Shown here piece by piece: positions 33,704 through 42,617 of a stretch of 64,000 nucleotides of DNA. Every line of letters starts with the position of its first letter. Position 1 is the first letter of the stretch. The stretch spans positions 40,951-104,950 of the forward strand of contig NZ_SEBS01000012.1 in NCBI RefSeq assembly GCF_004211145.1. The letters are read 5' to 3'. The notes under the pieces are model-generated. The model did no database searches. It saw only the letters and a list, made by a program, of their open reading frames with translations, and was not told the origin of the DNA. A program made the position numbers and the translations under genes. This stretch comes from Flavobacterium sp. (GTDB lineage Bacteria > Bacteroidota > Bacteroidia > Flavobacteriales > Flavobacteriaceae).

Positions 33704-36700
33704 TTAATAAACAATCTTTTTGCTGACGGTAACGTTGTCAACTGAAGTAACTTGTATAATCAACACCTGCTCCGCAGCTCCTAAATTGGAGATTTGCGTT
33801 TCAGTGCTCTGAACACCTTTTTTCTCGAGGATCAAACGACCGCGAGTATCAAAAATCTTCACATCTTCCATCGTCATATTACCTGTGTTGATGTAAATCG
33901 TACCATTATTTTTATAGACGACAACCGAGTTTTCGTTAAATACCGGAGCACTCAATTGTTGGTTGTTGTACACGATCACGAAACGGTTTTGGAATTCTCC
34001 TGCTGTTGTCGTAAAAGTATATGGACCTGCCTTAAGATCATGGGTCACATCCAACACGAGGTCTTTCAAATAAATATCTTGATTCTCATTCAGGAACAAA
34101 CCGTCAAAGTCAGGCATCGTGATCGTGTATTCACCAGCGTTGTTTGCTTTATAACCCAACGGCACTTGGTCGTTGTTATCGAAAGGCAACGCACGACCCT
34201 GGATCGCTAATTTATTTGTTTCCACTATCGAATACAAATAAACAGGGTTCGAAGAGCCCAAAACGGCACCGTCAAAGTCTCTGTCCATTCCGTACGTACC
34301 GTTTGTCACATATCCGACAAGACTTTGGCTGAAAGCGCCTCCGGCATTGGTTATGTTAAGCCAGATACGGTTTCTCTCAAGTTCCAACTCAACAGGAGCG
34401 ACTGTCTTCGAGAAATCCAGATCAGCTGAAGCCGGTCGGTAGAAATTGTCGTTGAAACCGGCCAAACGCATTCCGTTGTTATACGTGATGCTTCCGGCAC
34501 TCGCAATCGTCGCGAAGAAACCATTGCCCGCAGCGATATTTTTAGTCGGCGCATTCGTATTTGCGCTACCGCTTGCTACGGCCGCCGTACCTCCCAAAAG
34601 GTTATAACTCGCGTAGTTGCTATTGCTGTAAACCTGGCTCGAGATTGGCGCGTTGTGCGTCCAGAAATACAAGGTTCCGCCAAGTTCCGTGTTCGCCGGA
34701 TTCGAAAGGAATAGGTTCGCATCGAGAGCCGATGGATACGGATTACCCAACAAATTCAAGTTACTCAAGCCTGAAGGCGCAACCGCCATGTTGATTACAC
34801 CATTATTCGCAGGCCCCATATTAAAGAACAACGGACAAGCTGTCGGAACTGCACTCCAACCAGCAGGAGCGCGCATGATATATCCTTTTCCGGCAGTCAT
34901 TACGGCCGCGCCGTTCATGATGGTCACGAAAGCATTCGTATTGACGTTCCATTCGTGGTACTTATCGAATCTCGTTAGAGGCGAAAGACCGAACAACGTT
35001 TGTGGAGATGCAAGTGGCGAAGACCAATATGTGTAATCGTAGGTCGACATTGGCGTCGTAATTCTCTTATAAGTTATCGCACCGGTATTTACCGCCGCGT
35101 CATTCACCTGTACCAAACTCGCGTTGTTCTCGAACGTAAGTGAACCGCCTGTGACGCTCACCCCGTTTTGGACGATCAACGAATGTCCCGGATTGAAAGT
35201 GACGCTGCCTGCCGTGACCAACACGCTACAACCTTGAACGTCGGCTGAAGATGCGTAGTTACCTGAGAACACGAGTCTTTTTCCTGCAGTCGGAGGCCCG
35301 TTCGTCCACGTTGCACCGTTCCATGTCGCAGTCGTAACCGTCAAGGTCACGTAATTGGTATAAGTCGTACACGTTCCGTTCGTGATCTGAGCACGAATGT
35401 ATGTCGTAGCATTCACGGCACCGATCATAGCCGGCGTCAACGTGGTCGCACCTGCCGATCCTGCGATATTCGTAGGAGTAGTGAACGCCGAGTCGGCCGA
35501 TGATTGCCATGTAGTGATCGTGCCACTTTGCCCCGTCAGGACGATAGCCGCAGCCGTTCCGCTACATAGGTTCTGGTCGGCACTGATCGTTCCCGCAACA
35601 ATTGGCGTAACGGTAACCGTTTGAGTCGTATTGGTAGAACATACCGGCGATGGCGTACTTGCACTCGCAGTATAGGTTTGTGTAGCCGACGGCAATGCGT
35701 ATACGACGTTGGTTCCGCCTCCTGTATAAGCAACGGTCGCCGCCGCATTGGTGTAAAGACCTGTAGTCGGTGCCCATGTGATGGCCGATGTCGCACTTCC
35801 CGAAACCAGGAAGTTATCTATAGCCCAGCCCCAGCCCCAGCTCGCAACCCATTTGAAACGGATCTTGATGTTGGTCTGGCCCAAATATGGACCAAGGTCA
35901 AATACGACCTGGTTGAAATTCGTAGGCGTTCCTTGCGCGACAGTCGTGTATACGAGACCCGGAAGCTGTACATATGCTCCGCCGCCATTCGTCGAAATTT
36001 CGACAGTAGCGGTACTTGGTGTCCAAGGACGATAGAAGTGCCAGAAGCTCAATGATGCCGAGGTGAATCCCGCCAAACTGAATGCCGGAGAAATAAGTTC
36101 CACATTCGTGTTCGTGCCGCTTCCTTGTAAATCGGAATCCGAGAACATGAATGAAGATGCGTCGTTACTATGGAAAATCGTAGTTCCCCAGCTCGGTCCC
36201 GTCGCATCGAATCCGTCAGGGTGAATCGTCCATGTCGGACCAGCCGTGTTTCCACCTGTACTCGTATTGACTGTTGTCCATGTCGGTGCACCGCTGTTGA
36301 AATTCTCCGACAAAATCGGAAGACCTGAAACAACACCACCACTGGCCGTAAGCTGTAGAGCCGGACCTGTCTGGCAAACCGTTCCACCTGTCGGAGTAGT
36401 CGTGATCGTAATAGGTGTCGGCAATGCATTGGCGACATATGTATATTGTGCCGTATTGACACTGAACGCGCCACTTGTTTGCGTCGCTGTCAGCGTGTAC
36501 GTTACTGTTGAACCCGTGTTGAATGTATAACCTGAAGCAGCAGTTCCGGTTACACCACCGGCAGGGCTCCATGTAAATGTATTGTAGTCAGACAGACCAG
36601 CCGTGATCGTTACCAACGGGCTGTTCGTGCTGGCGCATTGTGTCGTGGTACTCGTGCTTAACGTCAAAGCAGGCGGAGGCACAACTACCTTGAAGCTGTA

Positions 36701-39109
36701 ATCCTCGAGTTCGCCACGCGTGGTTGTTCCACCGTAAGCACATGGAGACGGGCTTGTTGCCCAATAATCGGCCATTACGCGCATTCTCTTTGTTCCAAGC
36801 GGCGCACCTGCAGGAACGGTAAACGCTCCGGTAACAGGTGATGTTCCGATGTAAGCCGCAGTATTGAACATTCTTTCAGCCGTCGTGAACGTTCCGTCGT
36901 TATCCCAGTCAACCCAAATGGCAACACCTACTCCACCGGCAATACCAGGTGTAGCATCGCCATCGTCAAGACCGATCGAGAAGTTAAGGTTTCCGCCTTG
37001 GCTCTCGATCACACTGAAAGCTGTATAGTCAGCAAAACCGGGAGATGTCCAAGCCGATGAATTGTTGATGTTCTGTACCGCGTTCGTCGTAGTTACGTTA
37101 CTGATGTAAGCCGTACCCAACGTACTCGTCGGGAAACAATATGGCGGCAAGACCGGAGTCGTGAAGCAATATGCCACTGACCACGCGCTGTAATCGCCAC
37201 CGTTACAATTTCCTCTAACCCAGAAACAGTAGTTCGTATTTCCGTTCAAACCGTTCAACGTAACAACCGTAGTCCCGGCCGAAGTCGTTCCCGTTGGCGT
37301 AGTCCCGTTAACCGGAGGCGTAGCTGAAGTCGCCAAATAATATGCATAACCACCGGCAGGCGCAGGAGTCGGCGCAGTCCATGTAAGTGTAGCCGAAGTC
37401 GCCGATACGGCAGTCGTAGCAACGCCTGAAGGCTGCTTACAAATACCTTCAACGATTTGGATATCGTCCAGGAAGATTTTACCCATGTTCGCAGCCGAAT
37501 ACGCCTGGAAACCGAAGTAGTAAACACCTGTGGTCGGCACAAAGAAGTTCACGAAATTCATCTGGCCCGTATGCTTGATGTTCGGATGATCGTCAAGAAC
37601 CGTCGTCATCGACGTATTGAACGGGCTCGTTCCGTAAGCCACTTTCAATTTATTGGTAAGGAACGAGAAGTTCGTCGATCCACCATAATAATAAGACAAT
37701 TGATATGTCGTTCCCGCAGTAAGTTGTACGCCGCGAGTATAGAACCAAGCGTTCGCAGCGATAGACGGATGCGCGCTGTATTCCATGTGCTCGTCAGGGA
37801 AACCATCGACCGGAGACGCGACGTTCGTCGAGTACCAGTTGTTCGCAGTTCCCGCATTCTGGATCGAGTGACAAGGCTGGATCGCAGGAGCGGTATAGTT
37901 ATAGATCGGATCAACCGAACTGAATTCTTCAAAGTAATTCAAGTAATCGCCCGTCACGCCGCTACACAAAGTCGTAACCGTCGTGTTGGCCAAAGTCCAG
38001 GCACTGAAAGAACCACCGCAATCAGAACGCACCCATACATAATAAGTAGTGTTGCCGTTCATGGTCGTGATCGTAGCCGAAGTCGTAGGCGCGTCAATTG
38101 GCGCAGTCGGAACTGTCGGGTTAGCAGGAGGTGTTCCCGCAGTAGTAGTAAAATAATATTCGTAACCGTTAGCAGGCGGTGTTGATGGCGCTGTCCAAGT
38201 GACTGTTGCACCGTTTCCTGTAGTCGTGTTTGGTGTTATGGTAACCGCTGAAGGCGCGACGCAACTTACCGGCGTCCATCGGAAAGTACGGTAAGCCGCT
38301 ACTGGAATTCTGTTTGCACCACTCCTAATGTTTGCTGTATGAGTATTCAAGGTTCCGGAAAGAAAACTTGCACTCGCAACCCATGTCGGACTTGTTGTGA
38401 CCACACCGTCAGATGATGTCCAAAAATTATTAAAGTCCCCATTCGTGGAACCACGTAATCCAAGTTGTCCCGGAATATTTGCACCAAAAGCATTAGATAA
38501 AATCGTATCAAAGTGCACCTCAACGACATTAGATCCTTCGTATAACCAAATTTGGAATGTTATACTTCCCGTATCGCCACCAGTCCCATCATATCGTCGA
38601 GCCTCGCGATATTCAACTTTAAAAATTCGATTTCCTACACCACCTGATGTATCCAAAAAATATGAAACATCATTTATCTGAGGAGAACCACCAGCTGCAA
38701 CAATCCACCAGTTAAACGAATATCCTATTGAACCCGAATACGCTTCAGCACTAGAAATATGAGTGTAATTTGTAGCAGAAGGCGCAGTAGCTCCGAAAGT
38801 TATAAACCCGTTTGAAGAAATGTTCGCGGTAGTTTGCGAAATCCCATTAAACAAAAACGGAAATCCAATCGAAACTGGAGTCGCAGTCACCGCATCATTC
38901 CAACCAACTCCTGTGTGAATGTGAGTTTTGGTCGCGGGATTCAGAAATGGATAAGTTGCAAAGCCAGCAACTTGAGCTTTTGAGTAAGCAGCTACCTGAG
39001 CATTAGCTGAAAAGTTCGCAGCAAGCAACAATGCACCGACTACAAACAAAAGGTTGCGGAATGCTCTAGTAGGGAAAGCATTTCCAGCGTGTCGTAAAGT
39101 TTTGGTCAT
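33704..39109 (-). CDS. Large secreted fibronectin III / GEVED protein with T9SS type C sorting signal
   Basis: An 1801-residue protein. A signal peptide with a basic N-region (1-38, ending NFSANAQ) is followed by a nidogen-like domain (40-275; ISSNGFITFG, FKVEYREARRYDG), fibronectin III (280-375), a jelly-roll (385-540), fibronectin III (545-640), GEVED (650-800; VWVDWDNDG, TTRGELEDYSF), Ig-like sequence, a second jelly-roll (905-1070) and a C-terminal module (about 1265-1801) shared with the two other type C proteins here (DYTYWSSPL, LLGNPYPSALD, RNRIWLNITN). The end (YINTGNMTMEDVKIFDTRGR, then VSKKIVY) is a type C sorting signal. Surface location is expected; binding partner unknown. Monocistronic with its own terminator. 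Confidence 0.9.
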   Translation of the reverse strand: MTKTLRHAGNAFPTRAFRNLLFVVGALLLAANFSANAQVAAYSKAQVAGFATYPFLNPATKTHIHTGVGWNDAVTATPVSIGFPFLFNGISQTTANISSNGFITFGATAPSATNYTHISSAEAYSGSIGYSFNWWIVAAGGSPQINDVSYFLDTSGGVGNRIFKVEYREARRYDGTGGDTGSITFQIWLYEGSNVVEVHFDTILSNAFGANIPGQLGLRGSTNGDFNNFWTSSDGVVTTSPTWVASASFLSGTLNTHTANIRSGANRIPVAAYRTFRWTPVSCVAPSAVTITPNTTTGNGATVTWTAPSTPPANGYEYYFTTTAGTPPANPTVPTAPIDAPTTSATITTMNGNTTYYVWVRSDCGGSFSAWTLANTTVTTLCSGVTGDYLNYFEEFSSVDPIYNYTAPAIQPCHSIQNAGTANNWYSTNVASPVDGFPDEHMEYSAHPSIAANAWFYTRGVQLTAGTTYQLSYYYGGSTNFSFLTNKLKVAYGTSPFNTSMTTVLDDHPNIKHTGQMNFVNFFVPTTGVYYFGFQAYSAANMGKIFLDDIQIVEGICKQPSGVATTAVSATSATLTWTAPTPAPAGGYAYYLATSATPPVNGTTPTGTTSAGTTVVTLNGLNGNTNYCFWVRGNCNGGDYSAWSVAYCFTTPVLPPYCFPTSTLGTAYISNVTTTNAVQNINNSSAWTSPGFADYTAFSVIESQGGNLNFSIGLDDGDATPGIAGGVGVAIWVDWDNDGTFTTAERMFNTAAYIGTSPVTGAFTVPAGAPLGTKRMRVMADYWATSPSPCAYGGTTTRGELEDYSFKVVVPPPALTLSTSTTTQCASTNSPLVTITAGLSDYNTFTWSPAGGVTGTAASGYTFNTGSTVTYTLTATQTSGAFSVNTAQYTYVANALPTPITITTTPTGGTVCQTGPALQLTASGGVVSGLPILSENFNSGAPTWTTVNTSTGGNTAGPTWTIHPDGFDATGPSWGTTIFHSNDASSFMFSDSDLQGSGTNTNVELISPAFSLAGFTSASLSFWHFYRPWTPSTATVEISTNGGGAYVQLPGLVYTTVAQGTPTNFNQVVFDLGPYLGQTNIKIRFKWVASWGWGWAIDNFLVSGSATSAITWAPTTGLYTNAAATVAYTGGGTNVVYALPSATQTYTASASTPSPVCSTNTTQTVTVTPIVAGTISADQNLCSGTAAAIVLTGQSGTITTWQSSADSAFTTPTNIAGSAGATTLTPAMIGAVNATTYIRAQITNGTCTTYTNYVTLTVTTATWNGATWTNGPPTAGKRLVFSGNYASSADVQGCSVLVTAGSVTFNPGHSLIVQNGVSVTGGSLTFENNASLVQVNDAAVNTGAITYKRITTPMSTYDYTYWSSPLASPQTLFGLSPLTRFDKYHEWNVNTNAFVTIMNGAAVMTAGKGYIMRAPAGWSAVPTACPLFFNMGPANNGVINMAVAPSGLSNLNLLGNPYPSALDANLFLSNPANTELGGTLYFWTHNAPISSQVYSNSNYASYNLLGGTAAVASGSANTNAPTKNIAAGNGFFATIASAGSITYNNGMRLAGFNDNFYRPASADLDFSKTVAPVELELERNRIWLNITNAGGAFSQSLVGYVTNGTYGMDRDFDGAVLGSSNPVYLYSIVETNKLAIQGRALPFDNNDQVPLGYKANNAGEYTITMPDFDGLFLNENQDIYLKDLVLDVTHDLKAGPYTFTTTAGEFQNRFVIVYNNQQLSAPVFNENSVVVYKNNGTIYINTGNMTMEDVKIFDTRGRLILEKKGVQSTETQISNLGAAEQVLIIQVTSVDNVTVSKKIVY

Positions 39110-39550
39110 AAATAGTATTTTTAGGGAAACGTGGTATTTAAACTATTCGTTTTTCTAGCCGCCCTTGGAGTTCATTCATCAAAGAATTTTCAATGAATTA
39201 ACGATTAGGCAACGCAATAGCGGATAAATTTACACTAAAACTTGGTATAATATAATCCGGCAAATATAATTTCGTCAGTTTATCGATAAACGGTATGTAT
39301 AATCGACATAATACACGTTTTCAGAGTGTAATACACTGAATTACGCGTTTTATTGAAAGATTTCTTACAACAGTTAAGGCCGTTAAAATGCATTTCAAAT
39401 TTAAACAAAATATAATGTGACCAACTTGGGCAACATATATTTTATCAACATTCCAATTTGATTTATAAGCATTTACGGGAACAGGTTAATATTGGTTTAG
39501 CGAAACGTAACTTACAGTGTCGGATGTTAAAAAATTGAAGCATCAGAAAC
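39110..39550. other. Upstream region of the type C cargo gene, no gene seen
   Basis: About 440 bp of AT-rich spacer. A minus-strand TATATTTG (39268-39261) fits the -7 consensus about 155 nt before the ATG, but no TTG lies at the usual distance, so the promoter call is weak. No ORF, tRNA or repeat was recognised. Confidence 0.4.
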
Positions 39551-39580
39551 AAAAAAAACCTTCCTGCCACGGAAGGTTTC
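39551..39580 (-). terminator. Terminator of the small secreted protein gene
   Basis: AAAACCTTCC, loop TGCCAC, GGAAGGTTT: an 8- to 10-bp stem followed by eight T on the minus strand, about 45 nt after the stop codon. Confidence 0.85.
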
Positions 39581-39625
39581 ATCCAACTAACTTAACCTAA
39601 AAAATTATAAATAAATATTTAACCT

Positions 39626-40024
39626 TTATGCGATGTTGTTCTCGTACTGCATTGCTTTTTTAAGCAAAGTGCGGCTCAAGATACGGTTTGGAGTCATACC
39701 GCAGTTGATCAATTGTTTCTTTGCGGTAGTCGCCGTAGAAGTTCCATTTGTCGCTGATGGAGTAGCTTGTTTTGAACCCATGAACCAAATCACCAACTCC
39801 ATTTGTGAAGTCGTAGTGTTTTGCTCGGCAACCGCTTGATTTGAAACTGAAACATTTTCGATTGCAGAAACTTCGATGTTCGCTTCAGTTTGTGCATTCT
39901 GTCCGAAAACTCCTGAACAGCTCATCAACAAGAACACAAGAACAAAGAACACACGCATTGCAGTAGCGTCGGCGGTGTTGTTCAAGATGTTTTGACGATT
40001 AACTAGTGAATTCAGGTTTTTCAT
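39626..40024 (-). CDS. Small secreted protein of unknown function within the T9SS cargo array
   Basis: A 132-residue protein starting MKNLNSLVNRQNILNNTADA. The hydrophobic signal lies unusually far in (MRVFFVLVFLLMSCSGVFGQ, residues 23-42), so either the N-region is long or the inner ATG is used. The mature part is Thr/Asn/Ala-rich, has a central MELVIWFMGSKQ and a basic C-terminus (KKQLINCGMTPNRILSRTLL, then KKAMQYENNIA). It lacks a T9SS sorting domain and matches no family I can name. It sits alone between type C cargo genes with its own terminator and a -7-like element. A helper or accessory role for the neighbouring adhesins is conjecture. Confidence 0.75.
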   Translation of the reverse strand: MKNLNSLVNRQNILNNTADATAMRVFFVLVFLLMSCSGVFGQNAQTEANIEVSAIENVSVSNQAVAEQNTTTSQMELVIWFMGSKQATPSATNGTSTATTAKKQLINCGMTPNRILSRTLLKKAMQYENNIA

Positions 40025-40056
40025 TTTGGTTGTTTTTTTATTTCTTATCAACAAGT

Positions 40057-40064
40057 CAAAACTA
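40057..40064 (-). promoter_or_regulatory. Candidate -7 element of the small secreted protein gene
   Basis: TAGTTTTG on the minus strand matches TAnnTTTG, 33 nt before the ATG at 40024. No TTG is found at the normal 17-21 bp spacing, so only the -7 box is supported. Confidence 0.45.
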
Positions 40065-40242
40065 CGGCAACAACCAACCGTCAGGAAATAATTTCGATAA
40101 ACTGCCCAAAAACTCGTTTAAGCCTGCATTTCGTCGATTCGTGCGATTTTAACCCGACGAAACGTGTTTTTCACCGAACGAAAAAGCGACTATAAAACCA
40201 CCAATGCCAGTAAAATCAACCGCTTACGAAACAAATGCGCAT

Positions 40243-40276
40243 AAAAAAAGCCCTTCCGTTGCTGGAAGGGCTTTCT
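40243..40276 (-). terminator. Terminator of the 715-aa type C cargo gene
   Basis: AAAAAAAGCCCTTCC, loop GTTGCT, GGAAGGGCTTT: a perfect stem followed by seven T on the minus strand. Confidence 0.88.
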
Positions 40277-40294
40277 GTTTGATTCGGCTTTGGA

Positions 40295-42442
40295 TTAGTT
40301 CACCACCTTTTTGGTGATTTCCTGATCTTCGGTCGAGAATATCTTGAACAGCAACACCTGATTGGCTTCGGTCACGTTGAACCTGGCCTCAGATGCGTTG
40401 ATGTCTTTGATCGTCGCAAGCAAGCGTCCGTTGATGTCATATACTTTAATGGATGCCATCGTGATGTTTCCGCTGTTGACTACGAAACCTTTGTCGTCCT
40501 TGTAAACCACGACCGAGTTCGCATTGAAAACAGGATTGTGGACTGCCAACGAATTTTCGTAGATCACTTCGAAACGAGAGTTGAATGTCCCGATTTCCGA
40601 CGCGAAATTATAAGCGCCCGATTTCAGATCGTGGACGGCATTCGTCACGTTATCTCTCAAGTAAATATCCTGATCGCCCAGGAACAAACCGTCAACGTGG
40701 TCGATCGCGATTGCATATTGCCCTGCGGCAGTCGCCTTGAAGCCCATCGGCACGACATCGGCAGCCACGAATGGAAGCGGACGGCCTTGGATGGCATAAC
40801 GCTCGGTGTCGATAAGCGAGTAGAACTCGACCGCTCCGTCGTTGATGAATTTACCGTCGATGCTAAAGTCGATTCCCATCGTGGAACCAGTGATATAACC
40901 GACCAACGTTTGGCTGTATGCGCCCGACGTATTCGTAGCATTAAGCCAGATACGGTTTCTCTCGATATCCTGAGCCGCGCGGAAGAACTGGTTAGCGTTG
41001 TCGCCGACGCGTTGCCCGTTGTTGAAAGTCACGCTGCTTCCCGTTGCCGAAGCCTCGACGAAGAAACCTTGACCTGTTCGGATGATTCCGTTCGGATCGA
41101 AAACCTGTGATTCTCCGTTGTTCACGAATCCACCGCCCGATGTCCAAGAAGAATAACTTGGGCTAAGCGTGTTGTTCGTTTTTCTCCAGAAGTAAAGCGT
41201 ACCTGTAATATCGTCTTCGTTGTCGGCCACGAAAGTGTTCATGTCGATCGCCGACGGATACGGGTTACCGACCGCGTTGAAACGCAATCCTGCGCCACCG
41301 TTCGTCAAAGCGATAGTCGCGTTACCGTTGTGCGGCTCACCCGTGAACGAACCGTTCCAAACTGTCGGAGTCGTTGGGTGGTTGTTCGGCATCCTGATCA
41401 GGTAACCTTGCGCCTCATTGAACGTCGTCGTGCCCGGAGACGCGATCGTGTTGTATTGGTCGGCCAACGTGTTGTATGTGTAGAAACGTGTTGCAAGCGT
41501 AGCCGGTGAGAAGGTCACCAAGTTCTGATTTGCAACCGGAGACGACCAAAGTGTATAATCCTGGCGCATCAAGGCTGAGCTCGTGCGTTTCACGGTGATG
41601 TTTCCTGTATTGTTGACATCGAGTATCTGGATCAGGTTCGCATTGTTCTGAACCGTGAATGTTCCCTGAGAAGCGATCGCACCTACGACAAGGAAGTCGA
41701 AGTTCGATTGCAACGTCAATGTAGTTCCCGATTGCAACGTAAGCGTGTTCGCCTCGGCATCGGCACCGATGATCGGCTGGTTCGTCGTAACCGGAATCGT
41801 AACGTTCACGACACTCGTCGGAACAGCGCCGCAAGACCAGTTGCCTGCATCATGCCAAGACGTTCCGTTCGTTCCTGTCCAAACCGAGTTCACATCGACT
41901 GTGATCGTCGCCGACGTCGAGTAAGCCACGGCACAAACGCCGCTTGAAATCACCGCACGGTATGAGGTCGTAACCGTCAAGTTCGTAAATGTCAATGACG
42001 TCGTCGTGTTCGCGATCGGAGTTCCTGCAGTCGCGAAGTTGTTCGTAGACGATTCCCATCCTGTGATGGTTCCCGAATAACCTGAAAGCGAAAGGGTTCC
42101 CGCATTGTTGCCTGAGCAAACCGAAGCCGAATCTGAAACCGTTCCACCAACCGCAGCCGGGTTGACCGTAATGGTTGCGACCGACGATGTTGCCGATGCA
42201 CAAGATCCGCTTTGGACGATCGCTCTATATGATGTGGTTTGCGTCGCGGCAGCACCGGTAACCGCACCGGTAACGACCGCATTTAAATTTGCAGTTCCAG
42301 CCCAAGTTGCCGAAGCAGCAGTTTGCGCAAAAGAAAAGGCCGTCGTCAACATCATTAAAATTCCAATCGCCGCCTGAGCAACGTTGAATTTCTTCCCAAA
42401 AACAAACCCGGAATTTAGAGAATCAAGTAATCTTCTTTTCAT
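40295..42442 (-). CDS. Secreted Ig-like protein with T9SS type C sorting signal (short member)
   Basis: A 715-residue protein starting at the ATG at 42442 (MKRRLLDSLNSGFVFGKKFN), which gives a signal ending AFSFAQ at residue 40; the longer frame to 42511 would put 23 extra residues before it. The mature protein begins abruptly inside an Ig-like repeat (TSYRAIVQSGSCASATSSVA), followed by one complete repeat (TVSDSASVCSGNNAGTLSLS to TTSYRAVISSGVCAV). Residues 185-715 are the module common to the three type C proteins (WHDAGNWSCGAVPTS, DYTLWSSPV, GNPYPSAIDMN, RNRIWLNATN) ending ITKKVVN. It looks like a shortened relative of a longer adhesin. The gene is intact and has its own terminator. Confidence 0.88.
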   Translation of the reverse strand: MKRRLLDSLNSGFVFGKKFNVAQAAIGILMMLTTAFSFAQTAASATWAGTANLNAVVTGAVTGAAATQTTSYRAIVQSGSCASATSSVATITVNPAAVGGTVSDSASVCSGNNAGTLSLSGYSGTITGWESSTNNFATAGTPIANTTTSLTFTNLTVTTSYRAVISSGVCAVAYSTSATITVDVNSVWTGTNGTSWHDAGNWSCGAVPTSVVNVTIPVTTNQPIIGADAEANTLTLQSGTTLTLQSNFDFLVVGAIASQGTFTVQNNANLIQILDVNNTGNITVKRTSSALMRQDYTLWSSPVANQNLVTFSPATLATRFYTYNTLADQYNTIASPGTTTFNEAQGYLIRMPNNHPTTPTVWNGSFTGEPHNGNATIALTNGGAGLRFNAVGNPYPSAIDMNTFVADNEDDITGTLYFWRKTNNTLSPSYSSWTSGGGFVNNGESQVFDPNGIIRTGQGFFVEASATGSSVTFNNGQRVGDNANQFFRAAQDIERNRIWLNATNTSGAYSQTLVGYITGSTMGIDFSIDGKFINDGAVEFYSLIDTERYAIQGRPLPFVAADVVPMGFKATAAGQYAIAIDHVDGLFLGDQDIYLRDNVTNAVHDLKSGAYNFASEIGTFNSRFEVIYENSLAVHNPVFNANSVVVYKDDKGFVVNSGNITMASIKVYDINGRLLATIKDINASEARFNVTEANQVLLFKIFSTEDQEITKKVVN

Positions 42443-42566
42443 AAAGTCGATATAAAAAATTAGGTAAACCTTTGTAATAAAGTGCGGAACATAACTATTC
42501 AGAAACTGCAACTACTTACAAATTAACATTTTGTTACAATGCGCAAATATATAAATATGTTCCAAC

Positions 42567-42600
42567 AAAAAAGCCCTTTCGTTTGGAAAGGGCTTCTTTT
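42567..42600 (-). terminator. Terminator of the 1526-aa type C cargo gene
   Basis: AAAAAAGCCCTTTC, loop GTTTG, GAAAGGGCTTCTTTT: a strong stem with T after it on the minus strand. A TATATTTG (42551-42544, minus) just beyond it may be the -7 box of the 715-aa gene. Confidence 0.85.
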
Positions 42601-42617
42601 ATCGATGTACTACATGA

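Noticed and set aside
37457..38185. Plus-strand frame of 242 codons inside the 1801-aa cargo gene
   Set aside because: Arg-rich shadow of a gene with clear domains on the other strand.
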